Positions 7,449 to 15,955 of a DNA stretch of 64,000 nt are shown one piece after another. How positions within the stretch are numbered: position 1 is the stretch's first letter; the number at the start of each line of letters is the position of its first letter. Below the pieces are notes generated by a model. The model was not told the DNA's origin and did no database searches. It saw only the letters and a list, made by a program, of their open reading frames with translations. A program made the translations under genes and the position numbers. Source of the stretch: Sphingobacteriales bacterium (lineage in GTDB: Bacteria; Bacteroidota; Bacteroidia; Chitinophagales; UBA2359); assembly GCA_016700115.1 (NCBI GenBank), contig CP064999.1, positions 1,364,001-1,428,000 on the forward strand, read 5' to 3'.

Positions 7449-10400
7449 TTACTTGGATACTAATATTTTACCGGTAGAAAGCAGGTGTCCGTTTTGCACT
7501 AAGCGGTAGAAGTAGATGCCGTTTGTCCAGTCCTCAATACTGAGTTGCAGGTTGCCGGTTTGAGATACTGCTTGGCGATAGACACGTTTGCCCGTTGTGT
7601 TGTATATTTCTAAATCTGCCAATGTTTTGTCTGGCAGACGATACTGTATCTGTAATTGTGTGGCGGCGGGATTAGGTGCAATGCTAATTAAACTGGAATT
7701 TGCCTCTCTGGTTTTAAACTGTATGGGCATTCCTTCCGTCAGGTCTTCGGGCAGCGGGGGCAGTTCTACCAATATGTCTTCGCCGTAAGCTAAATAGCGT
7801 AGTACTTTGGCACTCATTGCCGAGGTAGTCTGACTTTGAGCAATCTGACTTAACAGGGCATCTTCTTCAGGGCTGAATTGGGTGTAGCTTCGGTTGGTTT
7901 GTGCCAACGCTATCTGCAAAGACAATAACTCACGGAAATATTGATTGTCCAATCCCGTCTGTGGCAGAGTGTTACATATACTGTCTGCTTTGCTATACTG
8001 CCCTTGCTGCATAGACAGTGCAATTTTCATGCGTTTTGCAGTTTGAGTGTTAACACTTTCCAACAGCGACATGGCTTCAGCAGTATCGGAGGTTTCGGCC
8101 ATATAATGCCAGAATTTTTGTACCAACAAACGGTCTGCCTGTTTTTCGTCTGTCATTTCGGCTATCTCTTCTTTGGGTATTTCCTGCCAGGTTTCACAAT
8201 CTACGGTTTCACCGGCACTCCAACACGGCACCAAAGTTACCACCCCGCCTGCGGCATTGCTGACACTGGGAGTTAGTGGGGATATTGGCCGGTGTACATA
8301 ATCGAAATTGTCGTTTATCACCGAGCGGATATCTACCAAAGTAGAGTTGATAAAGAGGTTGTCAGCGGGTTCATCAACTAATGGTGGCAAAAAATAACAC
8401 TCCCCCTGATCGTCTAGTTCACCTGCAACCGGGGTAGTGCTATCATCAATCAGATATATGGCAACATATTGTTCATAAAATTGGTTGCAATAGATATAAG
8501 TGCCATCGTTGTCGCCAATCATCCAGGCGCCGAGAAAATTGTCGGTAAAAATGTTTTCGTGGGCGATATTTGTTTCGTGGTCACTGTTCATAATGACCAA
8601 ACCTGCCGTTACATGACTGATGTCGTCGTTATAGATATTGAAGCGTGACTGCACGGAGGCTATGCCATAGGAAGGCGAGCTGTATCCAAAGCCCGTGATG
8701 GTGTTTTGACTGGTTACAAGACGGTTGCCGAGTGTTTGGGCGGCAAAGACACAATTGGTAAACGTATTTGAATTTAAGAAAGTGGACAACAGGGTAAAAG
8801 TAAAGGTGCCGGCAGACGACATGCCGACCGCACAGTCGGAAAAATCATTGTTGTTAAAAACCCAACTTGATATTTCAAAACCCCTTGCGCCAAACTTGGA
8901 AGTGGTAAAATTGTTTCCGTTCAAGACTAAGCGATGGTAGTCTTCGCCATAAATACCTGCTTCGGAATCGAAAAATGTTGTACCCGAGAGAACATTGAAG
9001 GGATATAAAACTAAAGGTGCTCCCCAAAACTTAACCGTATTTATGTAGGTAACGGCTGAGGGAATGGGGGTGTTTGTGTTTACATACCAACTCAAATTAA
9101 CACCCTGAAAACATTCGAATATATAACCCTCGTCTAACTGAATAACCCCTCCGGCAGTATTGACAGCCGATGCGGAATTGGTGCTTGGTTTCAACAATAA
9201 CGGCGTAAGCGTTGGGCAGTTTGTATCAAAAGGATCGTCGCATAACAGATAAGGATGGGTTTGTAGTTCATCGGCTATATTGGCAATATCTATCATGGGC
9301 ACAAACATGCCGGCAATGCCGATCAGGGCACTTTGCAATTTCAGGTCATCACAAATATACCCTTCCAATTTACCGTAATTGGGCAACGCATCGGGCATAA
9401 TCGCCCGTAAAACAGTCTTTCCGGGTCCCAAAACCCTGATGCCCTGCCACATGCTGCAAACAGGTTTCAACTCAACCCCTTTATTGAAGGTCAAAACAGC
9501 ACCTTGCTCTACGATTATTCTTCCGCGAGGGCCGAAGTTTATATTTAATCCGGTACCGCTTGAGCCGGTAAATCCCATAACAATATGGATGCCTCTCGGA
9601 ATAATGATATCGGTATTGACCAAAAATGGAACGGCAGTACCACCAAAAACTGTTTTCAATTCATTGCTTGCATCTGTCCATGTGCCCGAAACGGTTACGG
9701 TATAGGCCATATTGTCATAAACGAGTGATAGCCCCGATGAATTCTGGTCTATGCGAAACGCGGTTTCATGCAAACAGCATTGAAAATCTTCTTGAGACAA
9801 TATTTCCGTGATTTCAAGCGGCGGCTCCGGTGGTTCGGGGCAACAATCTGCTGGAGCATTTATTTTAATTATAACAAAATCATCAATACAATTACTGCTG
9901 GTTTCGTGTTCAAAAACGGCATAGTTGGGGTTGTTTGCCAATGAACGGATAAGCCTGTACCAGGTTGGTTGAACTGGGTAAACGGTTATTTCGGGTTGAG
10001 TTTCAGACATTGGTAGCCATGTAAAGCCGTAATTGGTCGAATATTCCCAAGTAAACTGCAAATCGGTCATAAGGTCGCAATGCCACCCTATAGCAATTCC
10101 GTTTTCAGCCTGTTCGCAGGAAGCATTTATTTCTGTATTTATATCCATAAAGTCATCTTCTATCAGGTGAACTTGGTCAATATAAGCAAAAATCAATTCG
10201 TGGCAGTCGTCTTGTTGCGGGTAAATGTATAGTGTGTTCCAAGTTTTTTCGGGAGTGAAGCATTGGAATACTTTTTGCCAGTTGGTGATGGTTATACTGG
10301 TTTCATGTAGCACGTTTTCAAAGTTCGCAGGGTCTGGCTGTAAGTAATGATCGGTGTTCCACGTAATTTCGTCCCAATTAGTAAGTTTGATGTACATATT

Positions 10401-10931
10401 ATCCAATTCGTTGGTAAAGGGTCCTGAATATCCGGCATAAGTTCCTACACATTCTCCCGGTGGCATTAAAAACTCAGATCCGTCACCAACAAAATCACCA
10501 CCTCCCGGATCACAATACAACAATATTCTCCTTAAATAGCTCATTATATATGGCGTTCCGCTCTGTAAATCTACCTCTGCCATAATGCCTTCACCCCGTT
10601 GGCAACATTCTGCCGGTTCGTCCACTTCGTTATCGGTTGCCCACATTCTTATCTGTGTATCGTCCGTTGGAGTATCATTCACATCACTAAAATCGGGAGA
10701 ACCATAAATATTTCTCCATCCCGGAAAGTTGTAACAAGTAGTAGGGGGGGTAGTTGCAAATTTCATTTGCTCCCAAGACAAACAATCATAATCATTTATA
10801 CTGGCTGCAACAATACATGAAGGCGGAATAACTAACTCCGGATTGCAAAGCAACATACAATTAGCTGCCGGAGTACAATAGTCATCCGGCCATGTGCCTT
10901 GGGCTAAGAGGTGGTTTACCCCCCCCCCCAT
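7449..10931 (-). CDS. Large secreted T9SS protein with parallel beta-helix
   Basis: This 1160-codon frame begins artificially inside a poly-G tract. The true N-terminus is almost certainly the signal peptide encoded at 10932-10995 in another frame. The mature protein starts near AQGTWPDDYC. Next come a cysteine-rich region to about residue 390 (CCQRGEGIMAEVD, CFTPEKTWNTLYIYP, resembling adhesion or carbohydrate-binding modules), a right-handed beta-helix from about 450 to 870 with repeating NNF and NTF turns, a helical stretch (SDTAEAMSLLESVN, QQGQYSKADSICNTLPQ) and a T9SS type A sorting domain (IAPNPAATQLQIQ ... GKILVSK). The ligand is unknown. The C-terminal fifth recurs in the truncated gene at 2600-3292. 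It heads a pair with the 595-aa class gene downstream. Confidence 0.88.
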   Translation of the reverse strand: MGGGVNHLLAQGTWPDDYCTPAANCMLLCNPELVIPPSCIVAASINDYDCLSWEQMKFATTPPTTCYNFPGWRNIYGSPDFSDVNDTPTDDTQIRMWATDNEVDEPAECCQRGEGIMAEVDLQSGTPYIMSYLRRILLYCDPGGGDFVGDGSEFLMPPGECVGTYAGYSGPFTNELDNMYIKLTNWDEITWNTDHYLQPDPANFENVLHETSITITNWQKVFQCFTPEKTWNTLYIYPQQDDCHELIFAYIDQVHLIEDDFMDINTEINASCEQAENGIAIGWHCDLMTDLQFTWEYSTNYGFTWLPMSETQPEITVYPVQPTWYRLIRSLANNPNYAVFEHETSSNCIDDFVIIKINAPADCCPEPPEPPLEITEILSQEDFQCCLHETAFRIDQNSSGLSLVYDNMAYTVTVSGTWTDASNELKTVFGGTAVPFLVNTDIIIPRGIHIVMGFTGSSGTGLNINFGPRGRIIVEQGAVLTFNKGVELKPVCSMWQGIRVLGPGKTVLRAIMPDALPNYGKLEGYICDDLKLQSALIGIAGMFVPMIDIANIADELQTHPYLLCDDPFDTNCPTLTPLLLKPSTNSASAVNTAGGVIQLDEGYIFECFQGVNLSWYVNTNTPIPSAVTYINTVKFWGAPLVLYPFNVLSGTTFFDSEAGIYGEDYHRLVLNGNNFTTSKFGARGFEISSWVFNNNDFSDCAVGMSSAGTFTFTLLSTFLNSNTFTNCVFAAQTLGNRLVTSQNTITGFGYSSPSYGIASVQSRFNIYNDDISHVTAGLVIMNSDHETNIAHENIFTDNFLGAWMIGDNDGTYIYCNQFYEQYVAIYLIDDSTTPVAGELDDQGECYFLPPLVDEPADNLFINSTLVDIRSVINDNFDYVHRPISPLTPSVSNAAGGVVTLVPCWSAGETVDCETWQEIPKEEIAEMTDEKQADRLLVQKFWHYMAETSDTAEAMSLLESVNTQTAKRMKIALSMQQGQYSKADSICNTLPQTGLDNQYFRELLSLQIALAQTNRSYTQFSPEEDALLSQIAQSQTTSAMSAKVLRYLAYGEDILVELPPLPEDLTEGMPIQFKTREANSSLISIAPNPAATQLQIQYRLPDKTLADLEIYNTTGKRVYRQAVSQTGNLQLSIEDWTNGIYFYRLVQNGHLLSTGKILVSK

Positions 10932-10995
10932 TAAAAATTAAACTAATGCAAACAATCGCTACAAAGCGGAAAAACGGGTTTTGGTTTGTTTTCAT
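10919..10995 (-). other. Signal peptide exon-like segment and 11-G homopolymer (frameshift)
   Basis: From ATG at 10995 the minus strand encodes MKTNQNPFFRFVAIVCISLI followed by FN, a classical signal peptide. It runs into 11 consecutive G (10919-10929) and is then out of frame with the VNHLLAQGTW mature start. A tract of 10 or 13 G would join the two frames. This is either a homopolymer sequencing error or a phase-variable switch. Confidence 0.75.
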
Positions 10996-11019
10996 ACAAA
11001 AATAAAAGTTTTGGTTTAA

Positions 11020-11215
11020 AATTCTGCATCATCTTAAGTTTATCTTTCTCTCAGGAAAGAGTTTATCTGGTGCCTTACTTATATTATTCCTTTTCACAGA
11101 AAAAAATCAGCTTAAAATCGCACTTTTTTTCATTTTTTTTGAAAAAAGTTTTTTTTAACATCAAATGCCTGTTTTTGTTAACGAAAAATAATTTACCTGG
11201 GTTGCCTGAAACCGG
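11020..11215 (-). repeat. Leader homologous to the IS-flanking direct repeats
   Basis: This third, diverged copy shares the CCTTTTCACAGAAAAAAATC block, the ACTTTTTTTC ... GAAAAAAG A/T hairpin, the GCATCA/AACATCA-CAGATGCCTG-like region, and AACGAAAAATAATTTACC with GGGTTGCCTGAAA. It lies upstream of the 1160-aa gene. The pair at 699-3292 therefore had a duplicated promoter or leader region before the IS inserted. Confidence 0.75.
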
Positions 11216-11262
11216 ATCTGTCGGGGATATATTGTACCCCCCAATAATGCTTGTCAACGGTC

Positions 11263-13302
11263 TCAGACGGAATATGGGTTGGGGATTTTTATTTCATAAA
11301 AAGCACTTGCCCACTTTGGCGGTTGGGGAGCTTCTCTTTCTTGTACAGGCAACAGGGCAGATTCTCTTGTTTCGGTTACAGGTGGCGGAAGAGCATCCTG
11401 ATCGAAACTTTTGAGTGAAACGGACTTATCACTCACCACCAATAAAAATCCGAGCATGGCATTTGGGTAATTATAGTGCTTGATAAAGGCATCCTGCACA
11501 AAGTTTATCCATTCTGTACGTCCGCCACCGGGCAGGGGTACGGAAGCATAAACCGTAGCTCCCGGAAATAACGTAACGGAGGTTTCCGACAAAGTATCGG
11601 TAAACACATCGAACAGTTGCCCCAGATAAACCAAAGAACAAAAAAACACCTTAAAAGACGAAGGATTGGTCAGGGCAATTTTTAAGGCACCCGAAGGCAG
11701 TTTGGTCAGGCTTTCTTTGGGAGGCACCTGGGCGTAGTTAACGACACCCCTGTTTTTGGGATCGAAAACAACCGGCTGTTCGTTTCCCGAAGAGGTTTTG
11801 AAATAAACTTTGAGGGTGATGTCTTTAGGAGAAATAAACGCTGAGGGAGCGTCGTTTTGAAAACCCTTGATATAATTCCATCGGGCAATATGCTTTAAAT
11901 AGCTGAAAACCGCATGTGCCGATGCCTCGTTAAAACCTTCAACCTGCCGGGCAACGGGTAGTTTATGGGCATTGTAAACCAACTCATATTGGTTGTTTTT
12001 AGCAATAATCCGGTAAGCATTCAGGATATTTCCGCGGTTGGTTGCAAAAACGTTGGCGTGATGCAGTCCTTGTTTATGCTTGTTATAGTATTGGGCAAGT
12101 TGTTGCACTCCCGAATTTTCACCGGACATGGTAAAAAGCAAAGGTACGGAAAACAGGTTTCTGACAACGGCCGGGTAGGTTTTGGATTTATCCAATCCGG
12201 AGCTGCTTTCAAATTTAAGGTTGGAATGACTGGCAAATACTTCAGAAATTTGTGCCGATGCGAGCACTGTTTTACTTTCTGCATCGAGAATATCCACTTT
12301 TACCTTATCGAGGCCAAAGGTCAGGATTCCGTGAATAGCCCCAAGCCCTAATTGCCAAACAGTCTTGTAAGGGTGATAATTGACACTGCCCTGAACAGGT
12401 TCTCCTTCTACCAATCCGCCCAAAAAACGCTGATACAAAACAGCAGGAGACTGGTTCAACGGGGTTTGCTTGTTCTGTTCCACCGCATAAATTTGCGGAA
12501 TTTGCCGTACAGAATTTCCGTCGGCATCCTGATACCAAACATCTGAAACAGACATCAGCCGGTTATACAAATCCTGATAGGTGATATTGCCGGAAGATTG
12601 TTGCAGCACCTCGATCAGTTTGCCGGTAAAAACACTGCCTTCTTCAAAGGCAAAAGCCAACTGATTGGCTTCACAAGCAGCAAAATGAATATGATCGCCC
12701 TGTGGCAACACCTTATCTAATGATGACGCAGCAAGTGCCTGTGCTTCGGTTATTTCATTGGCAAAGATATACTCATGCCATTTTCGCTGACCAAAACGTT
12801 GACCCGATTTCGATTGGTTCGGCAATTGCTTCACCATTGCGCGGTTTCCACGGGTAATATCACCCGAATGACAACAATCGGTAATCACTACTACATGCGG
12901 TTTTTGTCCCGAAATCTTCTTAATCAGATACCGCAACTCTTTATCGGCCAAACCATTCACGTTAAAAAAGTCATGGCAAACTAATGTTTCGATGGCCTCA
13001 TCTGTTTCTGTTTGCTTAAAAGCAGCATGAGCTCCTTCCAGAGTACCATGTCCTGAAAAATAAAACAGGGCGACATCGCCTTCCCCTGCCTGCCCTAAAT
13101 GTTGTAAAAAGGCGTTGACAATTGCATTTTTTGTAGCCTGTGAATCTGTCAGCATTTTTACTTTCAGCGTTGCCCTTGTGCGGGCAGATGCTTCTTCAAG
13201 AAAAGTTTTTATATTGTTGGCATCATTCACACAACCGGACAGCGCAGAAGATGTTTGATACTGATTGATGCCGACCAATAAGGCATAGATGGTTTTAGCC
13301 AT
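11263..13302 (-). CDS. Caspase-family (C14, metacaspase-like) protein
   Basis: The 679-aa protein opens with a caspase-like p20 fold: IYALLVGINQY, a catalytic His in LFYFSGHGTLEG (H85) and a catalytic Cys in VITDCCHSGD (C144). These are the peptidase C14 dyad motifs of bacterial metacaspases, which usually cleave after Arg or Lys. No signal peptide is visible, so it is probably cytoplasmic. The 400 or so residues after the protease domain have no motif I recognise and end in a proline-rich tail (PPPVTETRES ... PQPPKWASAFYEIKIPNPY). Roles of such proteases include programmed death and stress or defence effectors, but nothing here fixes the role. It is divergent from the NfeD-like/flotillin pair, with a 259-bp gap in which I see no other gene. 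Confidence 0.85.
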   Translation of the reverse strand: MAKTIYALLVGINQYQTSSALSGCVNDANNIKTFLEEASARTRATLKVKMLTDSQATKNAIVNAFLQHLGQAGEGDVALFYFSGHGTLEGAHAAFKQTETDEAIETLVCHDFFNVNGLADKELRYLIKKISGQKPHVVVITDCCHSGDITRGNRAMVKQLPNQSKSGQRFGQRKWHEYIFANEITEAQALAASSLDKVLPQGDHIHFAACEANQLAFAFEEGSVFTGKLIEVLQQSSGNITYQDLYNRLMSVSDVWYQDADGNSVRQIPQIYAVEQNKQTPLNQSPAVLYQRFLGGLVEGEPVQGSVNYHPYKTVWQLGLGAIHGILTFGLDKVKVDILDAESKTVLASAQISEVFASHSNLKFESSSGLDKSKTYPAVVRNLFSVPLLFTMSGENSGVQQLAQYYNKHKQGLHHANVFATNRGNILNAYRIIAKNNQYELVYNAHKLPVARQVEGFNEASAHAVFSYLKHIARWNYIKGFQNDAPSAFISPKDITLKVYFKTSSGNEQPVVFDPKNRGVVNYAQVPPKESLTKLPSGALKIALTNPSSFKVFFCSLVYLGQLFDVFTDTLSETSVTLFPGATVYASVPLPGGGRTEWINFVQDAFIKHYNYPNAMLGFLLVVSDKSVSLKSFDQDALPPPVTETRESALLPVQEREAPQPPKWASAFYEIKIPNPYSV

Positions 13303-13561
13303 AGCTGTAATTAATTAAGAAAAGACAAAGCCGTGAAAGATAGAAACGGGGGCTTTCGGTAATGGGTAAAGTTAGCATTTTATTGTTCAATTGATACGGG
13401 TATTAAATTGCCAAAAAAATATAAAAGGTAAATTCAGTATAAAACCGGCGTAATTTGTCTTTCTTTTTAAAAAAAATGAATTTTTTATCCCGATAATGAG
13501 TTACAAAAAAAGAAGAACAACTAAATTGGCTGATCAATATTTTTAACCAAACCCGTAACCC

Positions 13562-14137
13562 ATGGAATGGTGGAATGCCTTAGATTTTCAGATGCAGTTT
13601 TTCTGGACTGTATCAATAATTGGTACTGTCTTGTTTGTGATTCAACTGGCACTTAATTTTCTTGGACACGATTTTGGCGCTGATGATATCACCACAGACT
13701 TTGAACTGACCGCCGAATTTGGTATTTTTTCTTTGCGCAGCCTGCTGGCCTTTGCCACATTATTCGGTTGGACGGGCATTGTCCTGCTCAACGAGGGTTA
13801 TTCGCTTCCGGTGGTCATACTTTCCTCACTTATTGCCGGCGGGGTAGCCATGTTTTCGGTAGCCTATCTTTTTTTTCTGTTTTTGAAAATGCAGCATAAG
13901 GGCAGTGTATTCGACCCCTACGCCACCTTGGGGCAAGTGGCCGATGTTTACCTCACAATTCCGGCCGATATGAAGGGAATGGGTAAAATCCATATCACTA
14001 TCGAAGGGAGTTTTAAAGAGTTGGATGCAGTAAGCGCGGAACTCCATCCCATTGCAACCGGCCAAAAAATCAGGATTATTGACATTAAATCGGACAATGT
14101 GGTGGTGGTTGAGCCGCTGCTGTCTCTCGAAGAATAA
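13562..14137 (+). CDS. NfeD-like membrane protein
   Basis: This 191-aa protein has three hydrophobic segments: about residues 12-32 (FFWTVSIIGTVLFVIQLAL), 55-75 (SLRSLLAFATLFGWTGIVLL) and 80-107 (LPVVILSSLIAGGVAMFSVA). A soluble C-terminal part from about 118 has a beta-rich OB-like pattern (GQVADVYLTIPADMKGMGKI ... GQKIRIIDIKSDNVVVVEPL). This architecture, together with a flotillin gene only 27 bp downstream, matches the NfeD-type partner that bacterial flotillins usually have. It probably helps organise a membrane microdomain. The start is the ATG in ACCCATGGAATGG. Confidence 0.75.
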   Translation: MEWWNALDFQMQFFWTVSIIGTVLFVIQLALNFLGHDFGADDITTDFELTAEFGIFSLRSLLAFATLFGWTGIVLLNEGYSLPVVILSSLIAGGVAMFSVAYLFFLFLKMQHKGSVFDPYATLGQVADVYLTIPADMKGMGKIHITIEGSFKELDAVSAELHPIATGQKIRIIDIKSDNVVVVEPLLSLEE

Positions 14138-14164
14138 TCTATTTATACATCAAATATCCACATT

Positions 14165-15565
14165 ATGGAAGCACTTTTTTCAATTTTTGGTATCACCGCC
14201 CTACTACTGTTTGGCGTTTTGAGTTTTCTGATTTCACGCTACAAACGCTGTCCATCCGACAAAATTCTGGTGATTTACGGAAAAACCGGAGGCAACCATG
14301 CATCCCGTTGTATCCATGGAGGGGCGGCATTTATCATTCCGGTTTTTCAGGATTATGCCTTTTTAGACCTTACCCCCCTTTCCATAGATGTTGACTTGAA
14401 AAGTGCCCTGAGCAAGCAAAACATACGGGTAGATGTGCCTTCCCGTTTTACGGTGGGGGTCTCTAAAGAAACCGGAGTGATGGAAAACGCCGCCGACCGC
14501 CTGCTGCATCTGAACATGGATACTGTCAGGTCTTTGGCTCATGATATTATTGTCGGGCAAATGCGTTTGGTGATTGCTACCATGCAGATTGAAGAAATCA
14601 ATGCCGACCGCGACAAATTTGTTTCTTACGTTTTTTCCAACGTGGGGATAGAGTTGAAAAAAATAGGGCTCGACCTGATCAATGTTAATGTTACCGACAT
14701 TAAAGACGAATCGGGTTATATCACGGCCCTGGGGCGTGAAGCTGCCGCTCAGGCCATTAATGAAGCCAAAAAAATAGTGGCAGAAAAAAACAGGGATGGC
14801 GCTATTGGGGAAGCCAACGCCAAACAGGATGAACGGGTAAAAGTGGCAGATGCCGAATCAAAGGCTAAGGTGGGGGAGGCAGAAGCCAATGCAGAAATGA
14901 TTAAAGGGCAAAACCTGACAAAAATTGCCATTGCCAACTCGGAGGCCGAGAGGCGGGAAAGGGAAGCGGAAGCTCAGCGCAGAGCCAGTATTGCCGAGAA
15001 TGTGCAGGCGGCAGAAGCCCTTGAAGCGACCTATATTGCCCAACAAAAAGCAGAGTTAGCCCGTATCGAATTAGAAAAAACCACTTTGAGCGCCAACGAA
15101 TTGGTTCAGGCGGATATTGACAAACAAAAAATTCAAATAGAAGCAGAAGCTCATGCCGAACAAATCCGCCGTCTTGCACAGGGTGAAGCCGATGGTATTC
15201 TGGCAAAAAGACGCGCCGAAGCTTTAGGTTTGTATGAAATTTTGAGCAAACAAGCCGAGGGGTTTGCCAAAATAATTGAAGCAGCAGGAAACAATTCACA
15301 GGATGCCGTGCTGATGATGATTACCGACAAACTGCCCGAACTGGTCAAAACTCAGGTGGAGGCCATTAAAAACATTAAGATAGACAAAGTTACCGTTTGG
15401 GATAACGGCGGCGGAGAATCTGACGGCAATGCGACTTCCAAATTTGTGTCGGGACTTTATAAATCCATCCCCCCTTTACAAGATTTGTTCAAAATGGCCG
15501 GCATGAACCTGCCTACTTATCTCGGTGAAAGTGCGGAAACCGGCAAAAAGGAAACGGAAAAGTAA
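14165..15565 (+). CDS. Flotillin-family SPFH protein
   Basis: The 466-aa protein has one N-terminal membrane segment (SIFGITALLLFGVLSFLI). An SPFH/band-7 domain at about residues 25-210 includes KILVIYGKTGG and GYITALGREAAAQAINEAKK. A long alanine- and glutamate-rich coiled coil (KVADAESKAKVGEAEANAEM onward) and the conserved segment GLYEILSKQAEGFAKIIEAA follow. These are the hallmarks of flotillin/YqiK-type scaffolds that oligomerise at the cytoplasmic membrane and affect fluidity and protein complexes. It is co-transcribed with the NfeD-like gene 27 bp upstream. A factor-independent terminator follows at 15623. Confidence 0.9.
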   Translation: MEALFSIFGITALLLFGVLSFLISRYKRCPSDKILVIYGKTGGNHASRCIHGGAAFIIPVFQDYAFLDLTPLSIDVDLKSALSKQNIRVDVPSRFTVGVSKETGVMENAADRLLHLNMDTVRSLAHDIIVGQMRLVIATMQIEEINADRDKFVSYVFSNVGIELKKIGLDLINVNVTDIKDESGYITALGREAAAQAINEAKKIVAEKNRDGAIGEANAKQDERVKVADAESKAKVGEAEANAEMIKGQNLTKIAIANSEAERREREAEAQRRASIAENVQAAEALEATYIAQQKAELARIELEKTTLSANELVQADIDKQKIQIEAEAHAEQIRRLAQGEADGILAKRRAEALGLYEILSKQAEGFAKIIEAAGNNSQDAVLMMITDKLPELVKTQVEAIKNIKIDKVTVWDNGGGESDGNATSKFVSGLYKSIPPLQDLFKMAGMNLPTYLGESAETGKKETEK

Positions 15566-15622
15566 GCCATCGTCTTTTCAGTTTTAACAAGAGTTGTAGT
15601 TTCTACTGTTATTGTCAAACAT

Positions 15623-15665
15623 AAAACACAGCACTGCCCGATGTTGGTCAATGCTGTGTTTTTAC
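15623..15665 (+). terminator. Terminator after flotillin gene
   Basis: AAAACACAGCA pairs with TGCTGTGTT and is followed by TTTTT. It sits 58 bp after the flotillin stop, a standard intrinsic terminator layout. The rest of the gap up to 15955 holds no gene that I can see. Confidence 0.75.
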
Positions 15666-15829
15666 TTTGCAGTCAGTTATTTAACCAGCTTCAACATTTA
15701 AGGAAGGGCTAACAGATTTTGACAAAGTACGGCAACATTGGGAATATTGCTGTTAACAGAAGCATTGCTCTCCCCCCTCCTGTAATCCCTAAACTTAAAC
15801 CTTAATACCTAAACTCACCTCAAAGGATG

Positions 15830-15837
15830 TATATTTG
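15830..15837 (+). promoter_or_regulatory. Possible -7 box upstream of metG
   Basis: TATATTTG matches the Bacteroidota TAnnTTTG -7 box. No convincing -33 TTG lies at the expected spacing. It would give an mRNA leader of about 110 nt before the metG ATG at 15956. Confidence 0.3.
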
Positions 15838-15955
15838 TGCTTTCATATTTAGCAGACAGTAACTGTGTTCGCCATTGGTGTGTTAAACTGTTAAGTCTGA
15901 AACTGATGCTTTTAACCTGAAGCCCCTGTTACCAACTGCCCCTAAAAAAGACTCC

